From Branchinecta lynchi (Eukaryota > Arthropoda > Branchiopoda > Anostraca > Branchinectidae): a stretch of DNA of 64,000 nt. The position numbers and the translations under genes were made by a program. The stretch spans positions 10,615,008 to 10,679,007 of the forward strand of contig JAKZAP010000007.1 of NCBI GenBank assembly GCA_023053575.1. The letters run 5' to 3'. Of the stretch, positions 10,584-21,239 are shown piece after piece; the first letter of the stretch is position 1; every line of letters begins with the position of its first letter. The notes under the pieces are model-generated. The model searched no databases. It had not been told where the DNA came from and worked only from the letters and a program-made list of their open reading frames with translations.

Positions 10584-10811
10584 GGGATCGACTAAAATGA
10601 GTGACGGCACGACATAGTGTAGGAGGCAAAAGAACAAAAAGAGGCACGAAAACTAAAATGGCCCTTTCCGGTTTCAGAGTGAGGGGCAGGGACGAAGTTC
10701 TAGCGTGCCTTTTTTTAGGCTCCAGAGTTACGAACTCTCACTTACTTGTCTATGTGTACTACTTGCTAATCTCTTTCTGTTACTCGGCCGTGCCTCTTTT
10801 TAGTCGATCTC
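10584..10811. mobile_element. Small Mutator-type foldback relative, 228 bp
   Basis: The left end GGGATCGACTAAAA and right end TTTTTAGTCGATCTC match the termini of the 1545-2241 element. The flanking 9-mers TCTGAACAA and TTTGGACAA agree at 7 of 9 positions, fitting an aged 9-bp target duplication. Inner sequence includes AAGAGGCACGA against TCGGCCGTGCCTCTT. Confidence 0.6.
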
Positions 10812-11057
10812 TTTGGACAACACATTTTTGAAGCTTGATTTTATCTTCCCGTTCTTCTCGTAAGAGTTGCTGGCGGACCTTGAAGCTTTGGGCGAGGTTA
10901 TACTACTTAATTGGGAAACTTGGGAGATGCCGAAAAACATCAAGAAGTCAAAGGTGCAAGACGAAACAATGGCGAACAGCAGGCATTTCTGAAGCTTATA
11001 ACTCTGAAGGTGAACTGGGGACAATGTAAAAGGCAAAATAGGTACGAGGGATCCTTT

Positions 11058-11445
11058 AAAGCCCCGAAAAGGGCTGGGACAATCTAGTTACATACCACTT
11101 ATTCTCTTAAATTGGCTAGAAAACCCGCTGAAAATGCGTTACTTCATTGTTCCGCTATTTACGATTAATCGATTTTTAAATAGTGGAATTCCCTTGTAAT
11201 TTGTGGTACCTCTATGCGCGTGTATCTGTGCTGGATTCCTTACGCGAAAGATTTATGAGATTTTTTTTGTTCTGGCACTAAGTAATCTTCACCAAAATCA
11301 TCACTGCCCGCTGAAAAGCCGCGTTTGTGTTGAGAATAAAATTTCACGCGTCATAGTAGAATTTACGTTGTGGGGACGGTCGCAGATATTCTGAAGGTCA
11401 TAACTAGAGCAGATAGTGGAAAATATAAAAAAAATCCCTTAGTAG
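11058..11445 (+). repeat. Dispersed repeat, ~390 bp (counterpart at 53455-53850)
   Basis: Shared blocks with the reverse complement of 53455-53850 include CCGAAAAGGGCTGGGACAAT at one end, AATTGGCTAGAAAA, AATGCGTTACTT, CACTGCCCGCTGAAAAGCCG, and TAGTGGAAAATA..AAAATCCC at the other end. It is colinear over its full length with no coding potential. It is probably a non-autonomous transposon. Confidence 0.65.
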
Positions 11446-12700
11446 AATATTCAGTGTTTTCAATTAAATGACACAAAAAAAGTTGGCTTTTCAGTTAAAC
11501 TTTAAGCCAAGAGACAGTTGGAAAGAAATCGCCGCATTGTTGGTTTTAACAGGCGGGGGACACGACTATCGTCCTAAGAGGCTAATAAGTTACTGCTGAT
11601 ACTAACCGAACTCCCGATAGGGACCTTCGGTAACGACAGGGCTGGGACCTCAAAGGATATCCTGCAATTCAAGGGACATTAGAATGGCAAAGGTCCAGAT
11701 GCTGATACAATAATACTCTTGGCGATCAACAGCTTTCCGGTTAGAATGAACCGACAAGACTTTGGCACAAAATCGTCACCACATTCTTTTTTGTAACAGC
11801 ATTATCCGACATGTCAGGAAGAAATAAGGCCAAACAATTTGTCGGGATCCCCAAGGGGTTTATGTAATCTTCTCATTCCTGTCAATGTCAGATATGTTTT
11901 CACACGAATGAGCCAGACAAAAAATAGTATAGTTAGTTAGATGAAGCCTGGAACATCCTTGAAGTTCCTCTTCAAAAGGCTTTAGAAATTCTTTATAATT
12001 CTAGCACTTCCTGTCGAAACCGATTAAATGGTTGACATGGTAGCGAAGGAACAGATGAGTGGGGCCATGCAACATTCTAAATTTGGATGAATAGTTGGAA
12101 CGAGTGCGGTCGAAATCGAAAACTTATCCAATTGACTAGTGACTTTGCATGAACAGGAATTTCAGCCAGTCTTTGCCCCAAACAGCTAGGTCTACCAAAA
12201 CGCGAAAAAAAAACTTACATTCAATTAAGTTGATTAAGTAAAGTGTGATTTAACGAATAAGACCGCATTCTGGCTCATACGGCATGAAAAAATACGTAGC
12301 ACAGCTCCAACTTTTCCTTTTGGCAGAACCGACTTTAAACAAAGACAAACCCTCGATCAGTATTTTTGTTTTGTTTTCTTTTCTAGTAAACACTAGCTTA
12401 CTAGTCACAGCATAACCCGAGGCGTCATTTCGCGGAAATCTAAGGGGGGCAACGGTTTCGTCCCGGGCTCCCTTCGCAATCTTTGATGTAAATCTTAAAT
12501 AAGTGAGACCGAGAATAACGTAAAATAAAAGATATATAATATATGCATATATAATATGAACATACATTCATATATAAATATATTATACATATATACATAT
12601 AAATATATTATATTATTTTATATGGTTTTTCATGGGTAGCACTATGCAACCTTGGAAAACCAGGGGGCAGCTGCCTCCTCCCCCTAAATGACGCCCCTGG
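11446..12700. other. No gene recognised; AT microsatellite
   Basis: Intron 6. An AT-rich run of TATATA-type repeats spans about 12530-12625. It ends in a poly-C/G-bearing stretch (GGGGGCAGCTGCCTCC and ACGCCCCTGG, 12651-12700) that resembles a worn hAT-type end. Confidence 0.5.
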
Positions 12701-13159
12701 TCATAACTGCGGCTGTGGCCCGGTGTGTTATTACTAAAGAACATTATAATATCGCAGGTGTGGACACTTGCCTTTTTTTAAAGAACAGATTCAAAGGATA
12801 AATTGAATCATAATCTAAAATCATCCCCCTTCCTACTGATTTTATGATACCGCCTGGACTAAACAGCGTTATAATCCCAGACTTTAAGCGCACCTATCCC
12901 ACTATTACTCGAAAACTTCTCCGTTACGGATCATAACTGCGGCTGTGCCCCGGTGTGTTATTACCACAGAGTATTGTAATATCGCAGGTCTGGACACTTG
13001 CCTTTTTTTAAAGAACAGATTCAAAGGACAAATTGAATCATAATCTAAAATCATCCTCCTTCCTACTGATTTTATGATATCGCCTGGATTAAACCGCAGT
13101 ATAATCCGCGACTTCAAGCGCACGTATCCCACCATTACTCGAACTCTTCTCCGTCACGG
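12701..13159. repeat. 230-bp tandem duplication
   Basis: Copy 1 (12701-12930) and copy 2 (12931-13159) both begin TCATAACTGCGGCTGTG, contain CACTTGCCTTTTTTTAAAGAACAGATTC and end CTTCTCCGTNACGGA. They differ by scattered substitutions, so the event is not very recent. Confidence 0.9.
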
Positions 13160-13209
13160 ATTTCACAAGTGCAGTAGGGTCACATGGCTCAGGTTACACT
13201 GCCTATTTA

Positions 13210-13613
13210 AGCCGCGTTCGATTTAGCCTTGTCTCAGTCCTGTCAGCCAAATGCCGATTTATTTAAGTGCCTTGTCCGCTTATTGCCGTTTTATTTGTCC
13301 TGTCAGCTGACAACCGTCAGTGCCCTGTCAGACAGGACACCGTGAATGATGACATGGTCTCAGAGCAAGTCTAGGGTAAATTTATCGACTGCGTTCTATT
13401 TGCAATGCTTGTCCGTTGAGTCATTCACCTGACAAGGCTAAATAAAACGGTTTTAAATCGTGACAAGGCTAAATAAAACGGTTTTAAATCGTGACAAGGC
13501 TAAATAAAACGGTTTTAAATCGTGACAAGGCTAAATAAAACGGTTTTAAATCGTGACAAGGCAGTAACAAGCAGACAAGACGGAGACGGGGAAGACTTAA
13601 ATCGAACGCAGCT
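13210..13613. mobile_element. Harbinger-like element with internal 31-bp array
   Basis: The terminal repeats AGCCGCGTTCGATTTA and TAAATCGAACGCAGCT are complementary but for one base. TTA flanks both sides (13207-13209 and 13614-13616). The interior is rich in CCTGTCAG and TGCCTTGTC motifs and carries a perfect 31-bp array near its right end. It has no transposase. Confidence 0.75.
13431..13568. repeat. 31-bp tandem array, four identical units plus partial
   Basis: Units start at 13431, 13462, 13493 and 13524 (GACAAGGCTAAATAAAACGG then TTTTAAATCGT). A fifth breaks off after GACAAGGC at 13555. Each unit holds the small palindrome CGGTTTTAAATCG-like core. The four full units are identical. Confidence 0.95.
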
Positions 13614-13828
13614 TTAGCTCTGGTGTGAAAACGTTCTAAGCTAACTAAACTACAGAAAGCTAATAGATTCAAATAAACTTTTCCAACGAATGATGAAGGA
13701 CTAAAGGTTTAGTTCTTTGCAAGGTGCTTAATTTCCTACGCTGCCATTTTCCTGCACTTGCTGAAAACTCCACTTCTGGCGATCTACTATTTCTCTAAGG
13801 CCTCGAGTGGGTGGTTATGCTTTCTATG

Positions 13829-14790
13829 GCACTCAAAGCCTTCGGCTCAAGTGCCATATAGCGATCGTAATGTCCGTCCGCCTGTCCAACTTGTTCTAGT
13901 TTACATGAGCTAGTAACGATGAAACTTGGCACGCATATAAAGGACCCGACTCAATACTTCTTGAAACCTTCCCTTTACAGATCCTATCGTCCATGGGGGG
14001 GGGGGGGGGCGGGATCTCGTGACACTGCATAAGTTCCGGACGGGTGATCCGACTCGAGTGTAACTTGATGGGTGGTAGATTTTCTAGACGTGCCATTTAT
14101 ATCCCCGAACCACATCCGGCCAAGGTGGGGGATTTGAGGGGTCATGGGAACTTTGTGACATACGAAGATCGCAAACGGATGGATAAATTGGGATGGAGGT
14201 TCTTCGGAACAAATGCCAAGTGCCCTGGAATGCCATTCTGGGGCCAGGGCCGAATTCGACCTCGATTGGCGGAGGCGTGAAACTTGATGAACGGTAGGAG
14301 AGATGCCCAAACTGTACCACTTATCGGAGCAAAGTTAGAAGGGGGTGTACTGGATATTTTGCGGCAATGCACTTTCCAATGAATGTGAACGGCTAATCCA
14401 ACTCGAGAGCAACTTGATAAACGGTAGCAGCAGATGCTGAAACTGTCCCGAAAACTTTGGTTCACGGCTGGTACCAAAAGGAAGCGATGAAACTTGTGGT
14501 CATGTGCCCTAGATCTTCTATTTGTTGGTCCGTATCTGATCCTACCTCGGTGCGTGAGTTGGAGGGCGTAGGCCTGCCGGCATTTCCCAGAAAATAGGAA
14601 CGGGGGGGGGGGGGGGAGGATATGATTCGTACGAAACTTAACGGGTGGTACTAGCATTTGCCCTAGGTGCTCCATTACAGGTCCGAACCGCATCAGACGA
14701 CAGTGGCAGGATAGAAGCGCGGACATTTTGTGACTTGACGTCTTCTTGCAGCAAGTGCAATACGAGCTTGCAGCTCTTGTTATTTTACCT
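13829..14790 (-). mobile_element. Family A element, minus orientation
   Basis: The left end is the 3' terminal hairpin of the family (ATGGCACTCAAAGCCTTCGGCTCAAGTGCCATATAGCGATC). The right end is the complement of the 5' start (GAGCTTGCAGCTCTTGTT). Between them lie diverged units with GATGAAACTTGG, C/G homopolymers (13995-14009, 14601-14615) and GGTCCGAACCGCATC. The 219-codon open frame across this stretch is repeat sequence in a G/C-rich region and matches no protein family I know. Confidence 0.65.
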
Positions 14791-15030
14791 CTAAATCTCA
14801 TACCTCTAAATGCAAGAATAAAACGAGATTTTTTTGTTGTTGATCCGCTAATATCCCTGTAAGATCCTATGCGAGGGGTATAAACGATTTCGGATATTTC
14901 CGTTGCACTTCACTCAACCGCCTCCAAAAATCTGGTTTTTCTTTTTGAATTATGGATGGTCAGTTGCTTCAAACCTTACATACATAACAGTAAACGGTGA
15001 GGCTACCAAACTGTAAGTGGCCCTACTCAC

Positions 15031-15145
15031 CAGCCGTCGTAGGCCCACAATCCACTATAAAACGCAGTCGCTATGTCACTAAAGGAAGTTGGAGAAAGAC
15101 TCGGATCAAATGGCTCGAATCCAGTACTCAGGTACGATATGTTTC
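15031..15145 (-). CDS. SLC7 transporter exon 6 (loop and TM6)
   Basis: This 115-nt exon has acceptor TTCTTTACAG and donor TG|GTGAGT. It enters in phase 1 (G|GA, Gly) and leaves in phase 2. It encodes a loop NISYLSTGFEPFDPSLSPTS, then FSDIATAFYSGLWAYDGW. The FEP(F) and AFYSGLWAYDGW blocks are family hallmarks (FEGT.., YSGLxAYxGW) of the TM5-TM6 loop and the TM6 helix that contributes to the substrate site. The loop is a few residues longer and more Ser/Pro-rich than in the vertebrate proteins I can recall. It joins exon 7 to read AYDG-W-NNLNYVTEEL. Confidence 0.95.
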
Positions 15146-15499
15146 CTGTAAAGAACAGAACATTAGCCGAACCAAAAATCTACTGCTCAGAGTCTCGACC
15201 TCTACTGGAAAAATCCTTTGTTAGCTGTTTTGTAAAGTATTTCCTTTTTTCACTATTTTGCAAGGTATTTTAACGGTTCTGGATTCCGAATTTAAATTGA
15301 TATTTTTTGTAGCTATGTTTGTTCTCGTATTATATTTTAAATTTGTAATATATGTGTGACTATGTGACCATTATCACTATCCACCACTTTTTTTTATAAA
15401 AAAAATAACACAGAATTAAACGAATTGTTATAATTTGTAATTAGGAATGCTATCACCCTTCCTTGTGTAACCTCGGCGGTGATTCAGAATGGGTATTCC

Positions 15500-16624
15500 T
15501 GGAGTTCTCTAGAAAACCAAACCTCACAACCCTTCCTTTTAAATAGAACTCAACGTACAAAATACAAGACCAGTTATGCAAGTCCCCTACCGATTTTTTG
15601 TGGAGTTCCACAAGGGACTTTTTGGGACCTCTGCTCGTCCTGGTCATGGTAAAAGACATAGCTAACAATATGCCAGATCGCTGGAAGTTCGTAGACGATC
15701 TTTCGTTGACAGAGCTATGAACGAATGAATTTATTGCACGAAAAACCCTTGGGGTCATGGGGTCAAGAATACTCAAAGTGTTGCCGCTACGATAATGAGT
15801 GACGTGTGCAAGGAAGTGGCAGAGCGTAAAATGACCGTAAATTTAAAAAAATCCGTTGTTTTAACTGTTTCTTTCCTAGAGTCTAATCCTTCGTTTCAGT
15901 CCGACCTACCAATATCCTGTCAAGTACGCAAGCTGAAGTTACTTCGAGTATACTTCACGTCGGACATGAAGTGGGGAGAACAAGTTGTCACAATGCTTAA
16001 GAGGGCTAACATGGGAATTGCGTCCCTAAAATTGTTATCTCGTCATGGAACGCCTCCCCACCACCTGTTACGCTTTTATTTAGTTTTCATCCCTTGCTCC
16101 CTAGAATACTGTTGAACCGTGTGGCATTTCGGACTGACGCAGGAGCAGTCGTGTCGTCTTGAGAGAATCCAGTACCGAGCCTTGCTTGTAATTTCAAAAT
16201 CCCCTAAGTCCCATACCTAAGCCTCCTCTCCGAATTTAAACTAGAAACCCTATCCACCCGACGTTTTAAGTTGTCCCTTAAATTTGGTAAAAGTATCCTA
16301 TCCAAACCCATCCACCGAGATATCATCCCACCAGAACATCAAACTACCCGAGTTCGTCCACAACGAGCTGTGGCTGAGATGGTACCACGCCTTGCACCAA
16401 CATTCTCACTCGCGATACGAGCGTAGTTTCGTACCTTCGTTCGTCAAGTTTTTTAACGCCCATGACGAATTGTGAATATGACCATTGCATGTACGCAAGT
16501 TTGAGTTTTAACTGTTTAGTTACGGTCAAATTGACGATTGTGATTTATTGTATAGGCTATAGGCCATTGACGACAATACTGCTATTCGGCATGTCCGTGG
16601 AAAGCATTTTGAAATTAAATTGAA
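15500..16624 (+). pseudogene. CR1/L2-like LINE relic (reverse transcriptase, C-terminal part)
   Basis: Read across frames, this plus-strand stretch shows FCGVPQGTFLGPLLVL, then FVDDLSL (the RT active-site box in F-V-DD form) at about 15690. There is then an inserted ~90-bp LINE-tail-like piece (from about 15718). Beyond it come SDMKWGEQVVTMLKRANM, LLSRHGTPPHHLLRFYLVFI and, after a stop, VWHFGLTQEQSCRLERIQYRAL. The order GVPQGT, DD box, thumb and IRPxLEY-xxWxxxLT is that of CR1/L2-type LINEs. Stops and frameshifts mean it is dead. It ends in AAATTAAATTGAATTGACTTG, an L2-like tail. It lies in intron 5, opposite to the SLC7 gene. Confidence 0.85.
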
Positions 16625-17144
16625 TTGACTTGAACCCAGACCTCGCATCCTCGACAACTGTGTTCCACTATTGGTAAGCGTTATTGAGACGCAAGGTAGG
16701 GAACCCTATCGCCACCAATGGAGGAGCTAATGTCTAAGGTGCAATTATGCCGTTGGGCAGTGGGTTATAATAATACAAAGCAAGAGAAAAAACTTTCGCC
16801 TCTAAATAACTCTAAGAAATTTTGAGCAGTCGAACTGATGAGAGTTAAAAATCCCATCAACAATGCACTTGAAAACTATTGATCGATTCAGCATTAACCG
16901 TATCTTCGGTAAGGATGTTCCAAGGATCAAACTCTATTGCCAAAACCCCACTTAAAAATGTCCTTGTGGAATCTTGATTGTCCTTGTTTTAAACTGTTTA
17001 CTCATTCATACGTGTATCGACCTTTAAGTTCAGGAGCGAGAAAGCAGAATCGACCAATAGGACAGGGGACGAGCTTTTTACAGCCATGCAATTAATTACT
17101 CGATAGGTCCTTGGGTTTTGGTTTGTTTTGGAAAGGTTTCTTAC
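16625..17144. other. Intron 5 remainder, nothing recognised
   Basis: About 500 bp between the LINE tail and exon 5. I found no coding match or repeat ends. Confidence 0.5.
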
Positions 17145-17270
17145 CCAGGGCCATCATATAAATTCCTCCGCCAATGATAATGACGATAGCTATCAGCTTG
17201 GCTGCAGTGAAGATGTTCTGTACCTTTGTTGCTAAGCTAACACTGTAGCAGTTGATGAAGGTAATGACAG
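17145..17270 (-). CDS. SLC7 transporter exon 5 (TM4-TM5)
   Basis: This 126-nt exon has acceptor TGTTTTGCAG and donor CCTGG|GTAAGA and is phase 1 at both ends. It encodes (A)VITFINCYSVSLATKVQ, then NIFTAAKLIAIVIIIGGGIY and MMAL(G). The NCYSV..ATxVQ and TAAKL boxes are conserved across LAT, y+LAT and b(0,+)AT proteins. The final stretch is the TM5 helix. The phase-1 entry accepts either alternative exon 4 copy (24156-24485 or 26233-26475), because both end in G|. Confidence 0.96.
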
Positions 17271-17280
17271 CTGCAAAACA

Positions 17281-17895
17281 GAAGAAAAATGAGTTTTAAA
17301 TAAAGTTATGTCGAAACAGTTGAATATATCAGCAGATACTTTAATAAATGAAGAATATGCACCAGGTAGTTGCATGGATTTAGTTGGACTTGCAGTGTTT
17401 GACACCTAACACTCGGTACCCTATACCAAACGGCAAATGCAGGGTACCTGTGTGACTCATCCAGTATAAATGAATTCTGACAGGTTGATTTCGGAACTTT
17501 ACTTCAATTACTGGGTTGGGGTGCCCAACATTTGGCATAGCTTCCAGCATTGGGTATCACAAAAGCAGGGTTTGTAGTAGACTGGCCTGATATTTTTTCT
17601 TCCTCATAAGATTAACAAGGGCCTATAATAATTTATTTCCAACTTGGTCATTAACAGGAGCCTTCCACTATCTTTTTAGATTATCGATCTAACTCACCTC
17701 TTTTGGGGGATGCCCGCCCTTTTCTATCCTCAGTTCCCTGGTACGGGGCTTTAGGTAACCTTTTATACCAGATAGAATAAAAATAACTTTTTAATCAAAG
17801 AAAAAAAGGAGGTCAAAGCCGGACACGTAGGTCGAATGACAAAAAGTCGATACAGCAATGGAGGGGAAAGTAATCACTAATTTGACATATGACTA
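17281..17895. other. Intron, nothing recognised
   Basis: Part of the 6.9-kb intron upstream of exon 5. No exon-like or repeat-end signal was found. Confidence 0.45.
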
Positions 17896-18028
17896 AAGAC
17901 ATAATATTAATTATTAGATGACTCATCAGCAAATAGACCGGCAACTTTTGAATTTCCATTCAAGACATAAATATTAATTATTAGATGACTCATCAGCAAA
18001 TAGACCGGCAACTTTTGATTTCCATTCA
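17896..18028. repeat. ~66-bp tandem duplication
   Basis: AGACATAATATTAATTATTA followed by GATGACTCATCAGC and CGGCAACTTTTGAATTTCC occurs twice in a row, with one-base indels. Each unit holds a TGACTCA box, which could be chance. Confidence 0.9.
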
Positions 18029-18129
18029 AAAGATCCAACAAATTTTCGATCGGCTGAATCTGACTGCGCAGAGCCTAGAGTAAGGTGTTTCAAATTTTTT
18101 TTTTTTTTTTACAAGAAATCTCTTCATAT

Positions 18130-18300
18130 CTTTTAGTAGAGGATGAATGAATGATTTTATTAGCCCGTTCTAAACACAAAATGTGACAAATGGAGTATAA
18201 CAAGGGAAGAAAAAAGAAGAAGAAAAAAAAGGAAAAATGAGTCACACTAAACTAACAAATAAACAAAGAACTAGCAGAACTAGCCTACTTTAGAAATGCT
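18130..18300 (-). mobile_element. LINE 3'-end fragment (probable)
   Basis: The minus strand gives TAATAAAATCATTCATTCATCC after an A/G-rich stretch, the same kind of end as at 6840, 15720 and 42385. No protein part was seen. Confidence 0.35.
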
Positions 18301-18339
18301 GTGCTGGGGATCCAGGGACTGTAAACCTTTTCTCTAAAA

Positions 18340-21215
18340 AACAAGAGCTACGAGCTCACATGGCACTTGTTAAGAGTAGGTGGTACTAAGAGTAGGTGGT
18401 ACTAGAAAGTAGAAGAGAACTTCACAAAACAACCCGCCATCCAAAAATGCAGTTCGGACCTAGAATTAGGATATCTAGTTACACTCAAGTCTGAAAATTT
18501 CCAACATCGCCTCCAAGCCATCGCCAACCTTCCAAGTTTCCGCCCAAGAAATCCACTCGCTATGTCCCTAGACGTGCCCAAGATTTCCGGTACCCACTTC
18601 CAATCCCCCATACACCGCGACCGAATCTGGTCCGGGCTCCTAACTGGATCATGGGAAGCGTTTTCTCTTACAACCTATCGTTCACTCGAATCTGAGCATT
18701 TTCTGGGGAACTTCCGGTTAATCCCTCCCCGCCCCCTCCACCGTGGTCCGATCCTGTTCAAACCTTACAATATGTCATCTAAGGTCTCTAGAGGTCTCTA
18801 GTATCTAGATCTCGCTTCCTTTTAAGTTTCATTCAAATCCCTTCTTTGACCCTTATGCGAGCCACAAAATTTTCGGGACTCCCCTTCCAGCTCCGCCCAC
18901 CGTGGTTGAATACGACTCGGAAACATAAATGTCGCATCTCTGACTTATCCTGGTCACGTCCATCAAGTTTGACTGGAATCGAAGCAGAGCCTATCTGCAA
19001 ATATCCGAGTCCCGCTCCCCCTACCCCCCACCTTGGCCGGATCCTGTCCGGACGCCAAATAACAAATCAAAGTCTCATAAGCTAAGTGTCCAATTTGCAT
19101 GCTATTTTGTCTACCCGTTTGTTTTTTGTGCTTGTCAAGTCTTTTCGCAACCTCCATGATGGTCGGATCGGGGAAACGACTATTCTCAAGTCAGTCTGTT
19201 CGGGTCCCTGATAGGTCTTCCAAGTATTATCTTCTTAGAACATCAGGAACTTTCGAACTTGCGGGATCGCCAGAATTAAGCCCCCAGTGTCCGAATCTGG
19301 TCTGGTTATGTGAACAATGTATCTAGAACTTGTGCTTGTTTCTCCCCACCAAGCTTCATCCTAATCCCTCCACTCGAAGCGTTTCCCAAGATTTCCGGTT
19401 CCCTCCTCTGGCTCCTGCTAAAGTCACCGGATCCGATCCGGATTTGAACTTCATCGTCATAACACATCAGGAAGTACCGAACTCGCACGATCACTAGAAA
19501 TCAGGAGCATCATCACTACCCTATAGTGCCCGAATTCCGTACTATTATATCAATGACGTATCTAGAACTCTCACTCCTCCCACTGTCACCAGATCCGGTC
19601 CGGATTTACCTTGGGACATCTGAGGAGCAAGGTCTTTCTAAATATCAGATTTCATTTAAATTCGGGAACCCAAGAAATAGCTGAGCTTGCCACTAGATTC
19701 CGGATTCCCCATTCCTAGACTCCCCAACGATGGTCGGATGGGGGAAACGACATTCTCAATTCAATCTATTCGGGTACCTGACAAGCCTGCCAAGCTTCAT
19801 CGTCCTAGCACACCAGGAAGTACTGAAGCCGTTGGATTAATAGAAACTCGGACCCCCCCCCCCCCCCCCCAAAAAAAAAAAAAAAAACTCTCCCACAGTG
19901 ACCAGATTCGTTCCGGTTATGTCATTCACGTATGTAGGAGTTGTGCTTGTTTTTCCTACCAAGTTTCATCCCGAACCCTCCACTCTAATCATATCCCAAG
20001 ATTTCCCCCCCCCCCCCCTCCGACTCCCCCCAATATAACCGGATCCGGTCTGGACTTAAAATGGGGGCGTCTGAGACACGAGGTCTTTCTATATATCAAG
20101 TTTCATTAAGATCCGATCACCCTTTCGCAAGTTAATAATACCTCATTTCCGGATTCCCCCTCACTCATCCACCGGATGGTCGGATCGGAGAAACAGCAAT
20201 TCTCAAGTCAAACTGTCCCGGTCCCTTACACGCCTAACAAGCATCGTCCTAGCAGACCAGGAAGTACCGAAATCGCAGGATCACTAGAAATTCGGCCCCC
20301 CCCCCCCCCCCCCCAACTCCCCCACAGTGAACGGATCCTATCCGGTTAGGTCAATCACGTATCTAGGGCTTGTTCTTTCCACCAAGTTTCATCCCGATCT
20401 TTTCACTCCAAGCGTTTCCGAAGATTTCCGGTTCCCCACTCCAACTCCCCCCAATGTCACCGTATCCGGTCTGGATTTAAACTGGGATGTCTGAGATACG
20501 AGGTCTTTCTATATATTAAGCTTCATTTAGATCCGATGATCCGTTCGTAAGTTAGAAATACCTAACTTTTCGGATTCCCCCCTCCCTCCAGCCCCCCCCT
20601 CCCCCGCCCCCCAGATGGTTGAATCGGGGAAACGGCTATTCTCAAGTCAATCTGTTCGGGTCCCTGACATGCCTGCCAATTTTGATCGTCCTAGCATATC
20701 AGGAAGCACCGAATTCGCGGGATCACTAGAAACTCGGACCCCCCCCCCCCCCCCTCAACATCCCCAAAGTGAGCGGATCCGGTCCGGTTATGTTAACTGC
20801 GTATCTACGACTTGTGCTTGTTCTTTCCACCAAGTTTTATCCCGATCTCTCCATTCTAAGCGTTTTCCGGTTCCCCCCCCCCCCCCCCCCCCCCCCCCAA
20901 CGTCAACGGATCCGGTCTGGATTTAGAATGGGAGATCTGAGACAAAAAGTCCTTCCATATATCAAGTTTCATTAAGATCCGACTCCCCGTTCGAAAGTTA
21001 AAAATACTTCATTTTTCCTAATTTCCCCTCCCTCCACTCCCCCCCCCAGATGGTCGGATCGACGAAGTGACTATTTTTAAGTTAATCTGGTCCGGTCCCT
21101 GATATGCCTGCAAACTTTCATCGTCCTAGCTTATCTGGAAGGGCCCGAACTAGCAAAACCGGGACAGACCGACCGACCGACATCGGACAGAAATTGCGAT
21201 CGCTTTCCTCCCCTT
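18340..21215 (+). mobile_element. Family A array, ~6 units of 425-445 bp
   Basis: It starts AAGAGCTACGAGCTCACATGGCACTTG at about 18342. Repeated units contain, in order: TTTCCCAAGATTTCCGG, a C tract, CACCGGATCCGGTC, GAGGTCTTTC, AAGTTTCATTAAGATCCGAT, GATGGTCGGATCGGGGAAACG, CAAGTTTCATCGTCCTAGCA and TAGAACTTGTGCTTGTTCTTCC. It ends in GACCGACCGACATCGGACAG and GCGATCGC near 21200. The GATCCGAT box recurs at about 20108, 20529 and 20975, giving the period. C runs (for example 20871-20898) vary in length between units. Open frames here are repeat artefacts. Confidence 0.8.
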
Positions 21216-21239
21216 TTTTGGGACTGGTATGACGCTTAT

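Noticed and set aside
14142..14801. 219-codon minus-strand open frame
   Set aside because: It lies wholly within a family A block with G/C runs, and overlapping frames are open on both strands. No domain or signal is visible. It is repeat sequence, not a gene.
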